DNA of 22,567 nt from an uncultured Clostridia bacterium. GTDB lineage: Bacteria > Bacillota > Clostridia > TANB77 > CAG-508. The notes under the pieces are model-generated. The model was not told the DNA's origin, ran no database searches, and saw only the letters and a program-made list of their open reading frames with translations. Location: assembly GCA_944388645.1 (NCBI GenBank), contig CALXJO010000003.1, positions 1 to 22,567 on the forward strand. The letters are read 5' to 3'. Position 1 is the stretch's first letter; each line of letters begins with the position of its first letter. Below are positions 8,525-17,155 of the stretch, one piece after another. Position numbers and translations under genes: made by a program.

Positions 8525-9262
8525 CTAAGTTGTAGCTTTTAAATAAGCATCTATTACTGGGTCTGGTTCTCCATCCATTTGTATTTCTCCTTGATTTAAC
8601 CATATAGCTCTGTTACAAAAATCTTTTACTGTTCCTAAACTATGAGTTACAAATACCATTGTTTTTCCTTGTTCTTTTAGCTCTTTCATTTTAGCAATAC
8701 ATTTTTCTTGGAAATGTTGGTCACCAACAGCAAGAACTTCATCAACAAGTAAAATATCTGCATCCACATTAATTGCTACCGCAAAAGCAAGTCTCATATA
8801 CATTCCTGAAGAATATGTTCTTACAGGGTTATCTATATATGCTCCAAGTTCTGAAAATTCTATTATATTATCTAGTCTTGAATCTATTTGCTTTTTTGTA
8901 AGTCCAAATATTGACGCATTAAAGTAAATGTTTTCTCTACCAGAAAAATCAGGATGGAAACCTGCTCCTAACTCTAAAAGTGATGTTAGTTTACCATTTG
9001 TTATAATCTTACCTTTATTTGGATAGATAATTTTAGTCATTAATTTTAGTAAGGTAGATTTACCACTACCATTTACACCAATAAGTCCTACAGCTTCTCC
9101 ATTTTTTATGGTTAAATTTATATCTTTTAATACTTCTCTTTTTTCTTTTCTGTTTCTATTCCAAAATAGCATCTTTTCTTTAAGGCTATTTGCTTTGTCC
9201 ATGTATATATCAAATGATTTATAAACATGGTCTACTATTATTCTATCTTCTTCTTTTGCCAT
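8525..9262 (-). CDS. wzt: ABC polysaccharide export ATPase (Wzt/TagH type)
   Basis: 245 residues forming one nucleotide-binding domain. Walker A is G-V-N-G-S-G-K-S-T (62-70), the signature is Y-S-S-G-M (150-154), Walker B is I-L-L-V-D-E (170-175) and the H-loop histidine is residue 207. The sequence around E-L-G-A-G-F-H-P-D-F-S-G-R-E-N is diagnostic of the polysaccharide exporter class. It stops right after the domain, so it lacks the C-terminal carbohydrate-binding domain of Wzt proteins that recognise a capped chain; chain length would have to be set differently. It is the first gene behind a perfect promoter (9301-9329), with AAAGGTG as ribosome binding site, and drives export together with the downstream permease. 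Confidence 0.94.
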   Translation of the reverse strand: MAKEEDRIIVDHVYKSFDIYMDKANSLKEKMLFWNRNRKEKREVLKDINLTIKNGEAVGLIGVNGSGKSTLLKLMTKIIYPNKGKIITNGKLTSLLELGAGFHPDFSGRENIYFNASIFGLTKKQIDSRLDNIIEFSELGAYIDNPVRTYSSGMYMRLAFAVAINVDADILLVDEVLAVGDQHFQEKCIAKMKELKEQGKTMVFVTHSLGTVKDFCNRAIWLNQGEIQMDGEPDPVIDAYLKATT

Positions 9263-9300
9263 TTGTTTTGCACCTTTCTACTTATTTAAAATTCTACATA

Positions 9301-9329
9301 ATTATATATTATATTATTTTTATTGTCAA
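9301..9329 (-). promoter_or_regulatory. Sigma-A promoter of the wzt operon
   Basis: The minus strand has a perfect TTGACA (9324-9329), a 17-bp spacer and a perfect TATAAT (9301-9306), placed about 40 bp before the wzt ATG. The left end of palindromic repeat 9342-9511 lies only 12 bp upstream of the -35 box, so the repeat separates this promoter from the GT2 gene before it. Confidence 0.88.
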
Positions 9330-9341
9330 AGATTATTTGTT

Positions 9342-9511
9342 GTTACAATTCACAGCTATTAAAAATAAATAATCATATTTAGAAAATTTATATATTTTGA
9401 AAATTTTAGAGGTTTCGCGTAGTTTTGAAGCGAAGCGACAACAAGAAACCGATAAAATTTGAAAAAATATATAAATTTTCTCAGAATATTATAATAGCCG
9501 TGAACTGTAAC
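9342..9511. repeat. Palindromic element, family 1, copy 1 (MITE-like)
   Basis: The ends are inverted repeats: GTTACAATTCACAGCT (9342-9357) against AGCCGTGAACTGTAAC (9496-9511). Internal arms also pair (AAATTTATATATTTT with AAAAATATATAAATTT; GGTTTC with GAAACC), so the whole 170 bp can fold as a hairpin. The stretch 9450-9480 matches 17279-17309 of copy 2 with two differences. The 9 bp TATTTGTTG occur directly on both sides (9334-9342 and 9512-9520), as a target-site duplication would. The right end abuts the stop codon of the GT2 gene (9511-9513). No transposase is encoded. Confidence 0.85.
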
Positions 9512-10416
9512 TATTTGTTGTCTCTTATTCTTAATTTTGTAACTATTTTACCAGGAATATACAAAATCGTAACCATTATTCTATTTAATATTCCTTTAAC
9601 ATTTTTTATTGCATGTTTTTGCTTGGTAAGTACAGAAAACAATATATAATGTTTATATATATACATTCTTTTTTTAGAAGTTACGCCATGCATATCTTGA
9701 TCAAATATTTCTTTAAAATAATTATAATATCCTTGTGGATTTTCAAGAAATAATTTATTTATATTTTTGCTATATCCTTCTTTTTGATATTCACATATCA
9801 TTATTGGTTTATTGAAACATCTTACAACATATTCCAAATCCATCTTATGATGTAGTCTTGCCTCTGTTATAAATTTTTCTCCATCTTCTACTTCATATTC
9901 AAATTGTTTTCTAATATTTGAATTAAATACTAATGCTTTCTCACCTGTAATATTTTCTTTAAAATATAAATCAAACATTGTGCTTTCATAATTATCTTCA
10001 AAAAATTCATTTCCCATATTATTTCCATCTTGATCATATTTTAAGAAAACAAGTGCATATACATTCCCCATATCTTTACATTGTCTTATTGAACTTAAAA
10101 TTATGTTAAAAGCATCTTCTGTAAAATAATCATCAGAGTCACATTCTACCATAATGTCTCCTGTAGATTTTTTTACTAATTCATTAATTGCAGTCATTTT
10201 TCCTTTATTTTCTTGATTATAATATTTTATATCTATTATTCCTTCTTTTATATATTCTCCCACTATTCTTTTAGTATTGTCTGTAGAGCCATCATCCATT
10301 ATTAGCCATTCTGTTTCTAGTTCTTCGCAATTATTGTTATTTACTATTATGCTTGTATATAATCTATCAAGTAATTTGGCCCTATTATATGTAGCTGTAA
10401 GTATTGATATTTTCAT
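9511..10416 (-). CDS. GT2 family glycosyltransferase
   Basis: 301 residues with a GT-A fold domain: S-I-L-T-A-T-Y-N-R (4-12), M-D-D-G-S-T-D (40-46) and the metal-binding D-S-D-D (93-96). No membrane segment is evident, so it acts at the cytoplasmic face. Its ATG directly follows the TAA of the upstream GT4, indicating coupling. The last base of its TAG stop is the outermost base of palindromic element 9342-9511. Replacing the element by one copy of the flanking direct repeat gives the same three final residues (D-N-K) with a TAA stop, so the insertion left the protein intact. Confidence 0.9.
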   Translation of the reverse strand: MKISILTATYNRAKLLDRLYTSIIVNNNNCEELETEWLIMDDGSTDNTKRIVGEYIKEGIIDIKYYNQENKGKMTAINELVKKSTGDIMVECDSDDYFTEDAFNIILSSIRQCKDMGNVYALVFLKYDQDGNNMGNEFFEDNYESTMFDLYFKENITGEKALVFNSNIRKQFEYEVEDGEKFITEARLHHKMDLEYVVRCFNKPIMICEYQKEGYSKNINKLFLENPQGYYNYFKEIFDQDMHGVTSKKRMYIYKHYILFSVLTKQKHAIKNVKGILNRIMVTILYIPGKIVTKLRIRDNK

Positions 10417-11571
10417 TTAAATTTTATCCTTTCGTTTATTTTCTGAATTTATAATTTTTATAATTTTTTCTATTAATTTATCATTTTCATATACAAACTC
10501 TTCATTACTTTTTAAAATTTTCTTTTTATTTTTTACTGCAAATTTAATTGCTTTTTCTATTCCTTCTTCACTATTTTCTACAATTTGACTATTTTTAGAA
10601 TAGTTAATTAATGCTTCTCTTGTTGCAGTGTTTGTTGCTAAAATATATTTATTTAAGACTTTTGCTTCTTCAATAACCATTGGGTAACCTTCAAACCTTG
10701 AAAATAAAGAAACTACATCTGCCTTTTTCATATATGGATATGGATTTTCTCTTGCTCCTAATAATTTGAATGTATCAGACACATTATTTTCTTTTATTTG
10801 TTTTTCTAATTTTTCTTTTAATGGTCCATCGCCAATGATATATATATTGTGTTTTACACCTTCTTTTATTAGTTTTGTGTGAACTTTAATTAATCTGTCT
10901 ATTGCTTTTTGCTCCACAAGTCTTGATACTTGTACTATTTTTAAAGTTTTATCTGTAAATAAGTTTTTATCTTCTTCCTTAATTTCATTTTTAGCTAAAT
11001 CTAGTATTCTTTGGCTATTTATATAATTATTTACCACTGTTTCATGAGGAAGAAGCATATCATCATATACTTTATTAAATTTATCTAAATTATCTATACT
11101 TACAAATACTAAAGTATCGTATTTTTCATAAGTATTTCTGTCTATTATTCTTTTTATTTTAGATTTTGGACCTTTTCCAAACACTTTTGATATATCATTA
11201 TGCACCCATGCAATTTTTTGAGTTTTTTTCTTTGTTTTAACACTAAAAATTCTTGTTATCGCTCCTTCTAAAAAAGCAATTTGTGCCTTATATTCATCAT
11301 TATCAACATACTCTTTAAATATTTTTCTTTTATTAAATAACACTTTTAATGGAATTAAGATTTTTTTAATTCCTTGTATACTGTCATATCTAAAATTATA
11401 CAAGGATTTAAGATGAACTCTTTTGTCAAGTTCACCTTCTAATTCACCATTAGCATAAATGGTAAAGATTGTAATATCATATTTATCTACAAGTTTATTT
11501 ACTATATCAACCAAAACCCTTTCAGCTCCACCAAGAGTAAGTCCTGTTATACCAAATATTACTTTTTCCAT
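10417..11571 (-). CDS. GT4 family glycosyltransferase
   Basis: 384 residues, GT-B fold. The N-terminal loop L-T-L-G-G-A-E-R (11-18) is the acceptor-side glycine motif of GT4 enzymes. The second domain starts near L-K-I-V-Q-V-S-R-L (210-218), has I-I-G-D-G-P-L (245-251), and E-G-Y-P-M-V-I-E-E supplies the E-x7-E pair (E294/E302). The close match to G-G-A-E-R-V enzymes suggests a capsule or wall-polysaccharide transferase. GGAAG lies upstream of the ATG. A 143-nt gap containing repeat 11605-11726 separates it from the wzy-like gene. It runs directly into the next GT2. Confidence 0.92.
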   Translation of the reverse strand: MEKVIFGITGLTLGGAERVLVDIVNKLVDKYDITIFTIYANGELEGELDKRVHLKSLYNFRYDSIQGIKKILIPLKVLFNKRKIFKEYVDNDEYKAQIAFLEGAITRIFSVKTKKKTQKIAWVHNDISKVFGKGPKSKIKRIIDRNTYEKYDTLVFVSIDNLDKFNKVYDDMLLPHETVVNNYINSQRILDLAKNEIKEEDKNLFTDKTLKIVQVSRLVEQKAIDRLIKVHTKLIKEGVKHNIYIIGDGPLKEKLEKQIKENNVSDTFKLLGARENPYPYMKKADVVSLFSRFEGYPMVIEEAKVLNKYILATNTATREALINYSKNSQIVENSEEGIEKAIKFAVKNKKKILKSNEEFVYENDKLIEKIIKIINSENKRKDKI

Positions 11572-11604
11572 TTATTTTAACTTCCTTTCCAAGTTGCATG
11601 TCTG

Positions 11605-11726
11605 ATTGAAAAAGAATTAAATTTTGGCTAGGAAAACGAGTTTGAAATTTATGAGGCGTACTATTTGTACGTTGATTAAATTTCAAATGAAGTTTGACAA
11701 CGCCAAAATTGTAATTATTTTTCAAT
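11605..11726 (+). repeat. Palindromic element, family 2, copy A
   Basis: This 122-bp element has outer arms TTGAAAAAGAATTAAA(T) and TTGAAAAATAATTACA(A) read inward from each end, a middle arm TTTGAAATTTA/TAAATTTCAAA and a terminal CGTAC-tattt-GTACG stem-loop. Compared with copies B and C, the outermost pair is A-T instead of G-C and one middle pair is G-C instead of A-T: both partners change together. The right arm holds the stop codon and the last codons of the wzy-like gene, giving it the terminal residues I-E-K. Confidence 0.88.
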
Positions 11727-13226
11727 CTGTGTCCCTTCATTTAAAGTATATATCTTCATCTCCATATCTTCTAAATCTTTAATATCATTAACAATCAAAG
11801 TACTTAATACAACTATCATCATCATTGAAGAAGAATTAAAGAATGTGTAGCCTGAGATAAATGATATTGCAATTGCAAAACATAAGCCAGCTACTGCCGT
11901 TGCGTATTCTACAGATACATGTTTTACTTTTTTAATTAATACATAAACTCCATAAAGTGCAATAAACAAAAATGGCATACAATATAAGAAAAAGCCTATC
12001 ACTCCAAAATTATATAAAAATGCTGGTATTTCCATTTCAAATATCATTTCTCTATAATGTGTCATGTAACCATTTCCAAATAGTGTAAGTGATATTCCAG
12101 CTTGATTTTTTACCAAAGTACTATGATAAAGAAATTGAAGTGCTCTATTGTCTGTGCTTGGTATTTCATATTCATTTGCTAATTCATATACATCTAGCAT
12201 TGTTTGTTGCATTTCTTCTGACATGTAATCAGTACTCATTTCTCCTTTTTTTATTTGTTCTACCATTGCTAACATATCTCCTGTTACATGTGAAGACATT
12301 CCTGTCATTGCATCATAAATTAAATCTTCCCTATCTTGTAAAAGTTTTCTTCTTTCAAATGTTCTTGAGCCAAATACTGCAACAACTGCTATAATTGCTA
12401 TAAAGATTATTGTTCCAATTGTGATAGTTTTTCTGTTTATTTTTTTACTTTGTATTAATCCATGTATTATACAGATAATAATATAAACAACTACAACAAG
12501 TATAAATCCGAAAAGTCCTGTTCTTGTGCCTAATAGTGTAGTTAAATATACACCTGCTAAAACTGTAAGTAATAATGCCCATATTCTAATTTTTGTAGGG
12601 TTTTTCTTACTTAACATTGGAAGTACAATAAATAAGCATAAAATCATAATAGTTCCAAGGCTATTACCAGATTCGAACCAACCTTTAAATCCTATTTGGT
12701 CTTCTGGATATGTATAAGAAGATGTTCCTGTTATTAATGATAAATACATGAATCCAACATATAATGTTAAAGCTATTAGTACAGACTTCTTTAATTTATT
12801 AATTGCTTTTCCTTTATCTTCATCTTTAATTTCTTTTTCCCTATTGTATTTTGTAAAAAAGAAATAATAGATAAATAAGTTCATTACCATAAATGTATAA
12901 TTTATTAAATACTGTAACTCTCTTAATTCATTTCCATATGCACAACCTGTTTTAATTCTGTAAAATACATATAAGTGGCATCCTGCATATACAGCATAAA
13001 CAACAGCTGCAAAAATTAGTTGTGGTCTAATTTTATCTTTAACAAAAATATATATTCCTGCAATTATTGGAATTATTGGTCTTATAAAAGTTGAAATAGA
13101 AAAACTAGTATCAAAATAATTTCTAAACAAGAAGCTAGAAACATCTAGAATTGGACAAATTACTATAAAAAAACATAAAAGATTTTCTATTGTGAATATT
13201 TTTTTAAGTTTTCCTTCTTTTTCCAT
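11715..13226 (-). CDS. Wzy/O-antigen-ligase-like polytopic membrane protein
   Basis: 503 residues with roughly 11-12 hydrophobic helices and one large hydrophilic loop (about residues 287-385) before the last group of helices. Helix layout and loop position match the O-antigen ligase/polymerase (Wzy_C-like) superfamily, in which the extracytoplasmic loop transfers a lipid-linked glycan. The loop contains D-N-R-A-L-Q-F and G-N-G-Y-M-T-H. In an ABC-exporter locus it is more likely to ligate or link exported chains than to act as a classical Wzy polymerase, but this is inference. AAAAGGAG precedes the start. The last residues (I-E-K) and the TAA are encoded inside repeat 11605-11726, so the native C-terminus may have been replaced. 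Confidence 0.82.
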   Translation of the reverse strand: MEKEGKLKKIFTIENLLCFFIVICPILDVSSFLFRNYFDTSFSISTFIRPIIPIIAGIYIFVKDKIRPQLIFAAVVYAVYAGCHLYVFYRIKTGCAYGNELRELQYLINYTFMVMNLFIYYFFFTKYNREKEIKDEDKGKAINKLKKSVLIALTLYVGFMYLSLITGTSSYTYPEDQIGFKGWFESGNSLGTIMILCLFIVLPMLSKKNPTKIRIWALLLTVLAGVYLTTLLGTRTGLFGFILVVVVYIIICIIHGLIQSKKINRKTITIGTIIFIAIIAVVAVFGSRTFERRKLLQDREDLIYDAMTGMSSHVTGDMLAMVEQIKKGEMSTDYMSEEMQQTMLDVYELANEYEIPSTDNRALQFLYHSTLVKNQAGISLTLFGNGYMTHYREMIFEMEIPAFLYNFGVIGFFLYCMPFLFIALYGVYVLIKKVKHVSVEYATAVAGLCFAIAISFISGYTFFNSSSMMMIVVLSTLIVNDIKDLEDMEMKIYTLNEGTQIEK

Positions 13227-13238
13227 AAATTTCTCCTT

Positions 13239-14195
13239 TTAAATAAGTGAAAATAATGTTGTATAAATTTTATAAGTAAATTTATTTACTGTTCTCATAT
13301 ACATATTTTTCCCGGTGTGCATGTTCTTTAAAGTATTGTTTTTACGCCAATTTGGGAATTTTGTATTTAACTCTTCCCATGTTTTGTTTATTAATTCTTT
13401 TCTTTTTCCTTTGTCTCCAATTTTGCACATTCTCTTTAGTGAACTGCATAATAAGTATCTTGCATAGTTGTATTCTAGTTGTTCTTTATATTCTTCATAT
13501 AAATTCTTTTCTTTATAATAATTTATTACATTATCAAAAATTGTAAATATGTCTGCCGTTTTTTCATTTTGAACATTTGCGATTGAGTTATTTCTTTGTA
13601 CATAATGTATAAAGTTTTTATCTATGTATGAGATTTTATTAAGATAAGGTAATAATTTATATGTAAATTCTATATCTTCATATCTAAGCCCTTTTGGAAA
13701 TCTTAAATTATTCTTTATTATTAAATCTCTTTTTATTAGCTTGTTCCACGCCACAACTCTAACTACTGCAAGCATTTCTTGTTTGTTTTTATAGTCTATG
13801 CGTTTATCTATAACTTGCTTGTTTGGGTATTCCCATATAAAATCACATTCTAGAAAATCTGCATCTTCTTTTTTTGCTTTTTCATACATCTGTTTATAAG
13901 CGTCAATATCTATATAATCATCTGAATCTAAAAATGCAATATATTCGCCTGTAGCATAAGGTATTCCATAATTTCTTGCATCAGATAATCCACCATTTTC
14001 TTTTTCAAGATAAATGATTTTATCTTTATATTTTTCGCTATACTCTTTGGCAATTTTACCAGAATTGTCCAAACTTCCATCATTTACTAATATTATTTCT
14101 ATATCGTCTAATGTCTGGTTTACTAGCGAGTCTAAACATTTAGGTAAATATTTTTCTACATTATAAATTGGAACAATTACGCTTACTTTAGTCAT
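13239..14195 (-). CDS. GT2 family glycosyltransferase (paralogue of the next gene)
   Basis: 318 residues. GT-A motifs are V-S-V-I-V-P-I-Y-N-V (4-13), V-N-D-G-S (37-41) and D-S-D-D-Y (90-94); the E-N-G-G-L-S-D-A-R-N-Y-G segment (66-77) is the standard capsule-GT2 signature. The acceptor-side motif R-Y-E-D-I-E-F-T-Y-K lies near 171-180. It is cytosolic or peripheral, with a basic C-terminus. GGAGGT precedes the ATG, 12 nt after the stop of its tandem paralogue at 14208-15161, with which it shares long nearly identical DNA stretches. Confidence 0.92.
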   Translation of the reverse strand: MTKVSVIVPIYNVEKYLPKCLDSLVNQTLDDIEIILVNDGSLDNSGKIAKEYSEKYKDKIIYLEKENGGLSDARNYGIPYATGEYIAFLDSDDYIDIDAYKQMYEKAKKEDADFLECDFIWEYPNKQVIDKRIDYKNKQEMLAVVRVVAWNKLIKRDLIIKNNLRFPKGLRYEDIEFTYKLLPYLNKISYIDKNFIHYVQRNNSIANVQNEKTADIFTIFDNVINYYKEKNLYEEYKEQLEYNYARYLLCSSLKRMCKIGDKGKRKELINKTWEELNTKFPNWRKNNTLKNMHTGKNMYMRTVNKFTYKIYTTLFSLI

Positions 14196-14207
14196 TCTAC
14201 CTCCATA

Positions 14208-15161
14208 TTATCTTAATTTTAGATATAGTCTTATACTAATGTTTAAGATTACTTTTTTTATAAACTGTTTTATGTTTCTTGCTTTAATGTTTTTAGTCAT
14301 TTTTCTCTTTTTAATTTCTTTTATATAATCTTTTTGTGCTTGTCCTTGCAAGTTTGCTACCTCTAAAATTATGCAATTTGTATAATATATTTTAATATTC
14401 TCTTTTGATTTTTCTGAAATATCAAAATTTTCTACTTCTTTTATCATGTTATCATAATGTTTTAATAAATCTTGAGCTCTTTGTAGTCTTTTAGAGTCAT
14501 CTCCTCTTGTAATGCTTTTTTCTGTTTGCACATAAAAATATTTTCCAACATTAGAGGATGCAACTTTTTTTGCTTTTAACATAATTAGAGGTATAAGTCC
14601 AAAATCCTCATGGTATAGCCCTTTGGCAAATTTAAAATTATTTTCCATGAAGAAATCTTTCCTATAAATGTAACCCCAAGCCACTTCTGTCATTACATCT
14701 GTTTTGTATAAAATTTCAAAAGCTTCTTCTCCAGTCTTATCTTCAAATTCTGGTGAATAGTTATCTTCTATTATTTCTCCATCTTCTTTAACTTTACTTA
14801 CTTTTATTTTTACCATATCATATTCTTTTTCCATGTATGGCAAAAGTTTTAAATACATTTTATCACTTATATAATCATCAGAATCTACAAAGGCAATATA
14901 ATTTGAATCTGAATCTATAAATTTTAGCCCGTAATTTCTTGCATCAGATAAACCACCATTTTCTTTTTCAAGATAAATGATTTTGTCATTATATCTTTTA
15001 TAATACGCTTTGGCAATTTTTCCAGAATCGTCTGTAGACCCATCATTAACAAGAATTATTTGTACATTTAATTTTTCATCTTCTTGTTTTAATAATGAAT
15101 CTATACATCTTTTTAATTGTTTTTGTACATTATAAATTGGTACAATTATACTTATCTTCAC
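14208..15161 (-). CDS. GT2 family glycosyltransferase (paralogue of the preceding entry)
   Basis: 317 residues from a GTG start (15159-15161) with AGGAGA upstream. Motifs are I-I-V-P-I-Y-N-V (5-12), V-N-D-G-S-T-D-D (38-45), E-N-G-G-L-S-D-A-R-N-Y-G (67-78) and D-S-D-D-Y (93-97), with an acceptor motif Y-H-E-D-F-G-L in the middle third. It would add one sugar to the lipid-linked chain. Position between a GT4 (15 nt upstream) and another GT2 (12 nt downstream) puts it firmly in the operon. The C-terminal third differs from the paralogue, suggesting a different acceptor. Confidence 0.92.
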   Translation of the reverse strand: MKISIIVPIYNVQKQLKRCIDSLLKQEDEKLNVQIILVNDGSTDDSGKIAKAYYKRYNDKIIYLEKENGGLSDARNYGLKFIDSDSNYIAFVDSDDYISDKMYLKLLPYMEKEYDMVKIKVSKVKEDGEIIEDNYSPEFEDKTGEEAFEILYKTDVMTEVAWGYIYRKDFFMENNFKFAKGLYHEDFGLIPLIMLKAKKVASSNVGKYFYVQTEKSITRGDDSKRLQRAQDLLKHYDNMIKEVENFDISEKSKENIKIYYTNCIILEVANLQGQAQKDYIKEIKKRKMTKNIKARNIKQFIKKVILNISIRLYLKLR

Positions 15162-15176
15162 TAAATTCTCCTATTT

Positions 15177-16271
15177 TTAGAATAATTTTTCTAAGTTTTC
15201 TAAAATTATTTTATTATATTTTTCAGGATCAAATTTTTCTTGTATTTTAAATCCTTGTTCTATAAAGTTTTTCATTGTATTGTATATAGAGTTTTCATCT
15301 TTTTGAGTAATAAGTGCATAGTGCTCTTCTTTTAATTCATCTACTCCTGAGACATCTGTTGTTATAACTGGTTTATTTAAGACCATGCTTTCAACAAAAA
15401 CAACTGGGCATCCTTCATAATCAGATGTTAATATTGTACAATCTGCAAGTTTTAAGTATGGATAAGGATTTTTCTTTCTACCTAAAAGTATTATTTCATT
15501 TTCTAGATTGTACTTCTTTATTAGTTCTTCATAATTTTTAGTTTCTTCTCCATCTCCTACAAAAATTATCTGAAATTTATCTTTTGTATCATTGTCTTGT
15601 TTTAATAATCTTGCAGATTCAATAATTCTTGATAGTTTCTTTTGTTTTTCTTCATGTCTTCCTATATTTATAAATGTTGTTACATTTGGTTTAATAATTT
15701 CTTGTTCTTCTATTTTATCATTTGAATTTGCAAGTATTTTTTTATAATCTATTAAATTATTTATGCATATAGTTTTTTCTTTGATTTCAGGAAATACTTT
15801 TAAAAAGTTTTCTCTACTTCTTTTTGATACAAATATTATTTTTCTAAAGTTTTGGTATTGCTTCTCTTCAAAGAATTTTTTTAGCTTTTCTTTGTCATTA
15901 TTAAAAAAGCTTAAATAGTCTAAATGACACCATAAAGCAGAATTTTTTGAAGCATTTCTTGCTACAAAAGCATCTGGGTTTGAATATGTAGCATAACTAC
16001 ATGAAAAATCAAATTTATTTTTATATCTAAGTTTAAATATGGATTGTTTTATGAAGTTTACTATTTTTCTAATTATTACTATTTTGTTATTACTTGGAGT
16101 GTATTCAATTACTTTAATTTTTGGGTTTAAATCATTAAGAAATAATCCTTGTTTTTTTTCTAAAACAAGAGTTATTTCATAGTTTTCTACTAATGAATTT
16201 AAAAGAGTAAGAAGTGCAGTCTCAATTCCTCCTACATCAAGAGTTACTGCTGCAAAAAGTAATTTTTTCAT
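15177..16271 (-). CDS. GT4 family glycosyltransferase
   Basis: 364 residues, GT-B fold. L-D-V-G-G-I-E-T (11-18) forms the N-terminal glycine loop. F-I-N-I-G-R-H starts the second domain, F-V-G-D-G-E-E binds the nucleotide, and Y-E-G-C-P-V-V-F-V-E gives the E-x7-E pair near residue 290, followed by V-L-N-K-P-V. It is the first glycosyltransferase after rpiA. The ribosome binding site is weak (only a GAGA-like stretch before the ATG), and I see no consensus promoter in the 151-nt gap, which is mostly filled by repeat 16290-16411. It may therefore depend on readthrough from the rpiA promoter. Confidence 0.92.
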   Translation of the reverse strand: MKKLLFAAVTLDVGGIETALLTLLNSLVENYEITLVLEKKQGLFLNDLNPKIKVIEYTPSNNKIVIIRKIVNFIKQSIFKLRYKNKFDFSCSYATYSNPDAFVARNASKNSALWCHLDYLSFFNNDKEKLKKFFEEKQYQNFRKIIFVSKRSRENFLKVFPEIKEKTICINNLIDYKKILANSNDKIEEQEIIKPNVTTFINIGRHEEKQKKLSRIIESARLLKQDNDTKDKFQIIFVGDGEETKNYEELIKKYNLENEIILLGRKKNPYPYLKLADCTILTSDYEGCPVVFVESMVLNKPVITTDVSGVDELKEEHYALITQKDENSIYNTMKNFIEQGFKIQEKFDPEKYNKIILENLEKLF

Positions 16272-16289
16272 ATTTAAATCTCATTTCTA

Positions 16290-16411
16290 GTTGAAAAAGA
16301 ATTAAATTTTGGCTAGGAAAACAAGTTTAAAATTTATGAGGCGTACTCTTTGTACGTTGATTAAATTTTAAATGAAGTTTGACAACGTCAAAATTGTAAT
16401 TATTTTTCAAC
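16290..16411 (+). repeat. Palindromic element, family 2, copy B
   Basis: 122 bp, same length and orientation as copy A. The outermost pair is G-C (GTTGAAAAAG against CTTTTTCAAC-like right end). The middle arm is TTTAAAATTTA/TAAATTTTAAA, and the tip is CGTAC-tcttt-GTACG. It begins 11 bp after the rpiA stop codon and ends 18 bp before the ATG of the GT4 gene, filling the intercistronic gap. No flanking target duplication is evident. Confidence 0.88.
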
Positions 16412-16422
16412 GTTTTAGTCCC

Positions 16423-17118
16423 TTATTTTAATATTTCTACATTATATCCTATAAATAAACCAGTTTCAATTACACCAGTTATATTCTTTAGTCTTTTTTC
16501 TAATGTTTCATCTATATTGCTAAAACGAACATCTAAAATCAGATTACCATTTTCTGTTATAACAGGTCCGTCTTTTCTTAAAGCCATTCTCAAATTAATC
16601 TCGGTTGCTCCCATATTGTATAGCTCTTGTTTTACTAAATTTAAAGCTTTTGGATTTGCTTCTACAGGAACTGGAAAGTTTGTTCCAAGTTTGTTTACTA
16701 TTTTAGATTCGTCTACCAAAATATAGGTTTTGCCAGCAGACTTAATATTTAATTTTTCATTAAACATAGCTGCTCCTCTTCCTTTTATCATCCAATTATC
16801 ATGGTCCACTTCATCTGCACCATCAAAACACCAATCAGGCTTTTTTTCCTCTAAGCTAGCCGTTGGTATGTTTAAATATGCACATAACATTTTTATTTCG
16901 TAAGATGTTGGAATTGCAGTAATTTTTATATTTTCTCTTTGCATTTTTTCCGCAATTTTAATCACAGTTAAATAAGATGTAGAACCAGAACCAAAACCAA
17001 TTATATCACCATCTTGCACCTTTTCTGCCATTCTTGTAGCTAAATCTTCTTTTTGCTCTCTATTCTTAATCTCTTCTTTCCACATTGGCTTTTCTAAAAT
17101 CTCTCTATTCCAATCCAT
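16423..17118 (-). CDS. rpiA: Ribose-5-phosphate isomerase A
   Basis: 231 residues, the normal length of RpiA. It interconverts ribose 5-phosphate and ribulose 5-phosphate in the cytosolic pentose phosphate pathway. Motifs are G-F-G-S-G-S-T (phosphate loop, 41-47), D-W-C-F-D-G-A-D-E-V-D with the catalytic acidic residues, and M-I-K-G-R-G-A-A-M-F-N-E-K containing the catalytic Glu/Lys region. GGAGG lies 9 nt before the ATG and a strong promoter is at 17156-17184. It heads the strand toward the polysaccharide genes and may carry transcription into them, but a metabolic link is not implied. Confidence 0.96.
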   Translation of the reverse strand: MDWNREILEKPMWKEEIKNREQKEDLATRMAEKVQDGDIIGFGSGSTSYLTVIKIAEKMQRENIKITAIPTSYEIKMLCAYLNIPTASLEEKKPDWCFDGADEVDHDNWMIKGRGAAMFNEKLNIKSAGKTYILVDESKIVNKLGTNFPVPVEANPKALNLVKQELYNMGATEINLRMALRKDGPVITENGNLILDVRFSNIDETLEKRLKNITGVIETGLFIGYNVEILK

Positions 17119-17155
17119 TTAACTTTTCCTCCATAGTTTTAAATTTGATATTCTT

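Noticed and set aside
9425..9649. Plus-strand open frame starting inside family 1 copy 1
   Set aside because: It runs antisense through the end of the GT2 gene and has no ribosome binding site.
11522..11740. 72-codon minus-strand frame across the wzy/GT4 gap
   Set aside because: It translates family 2 copy A and overlaps the real GT4 start in another frame; it is not a protein family.
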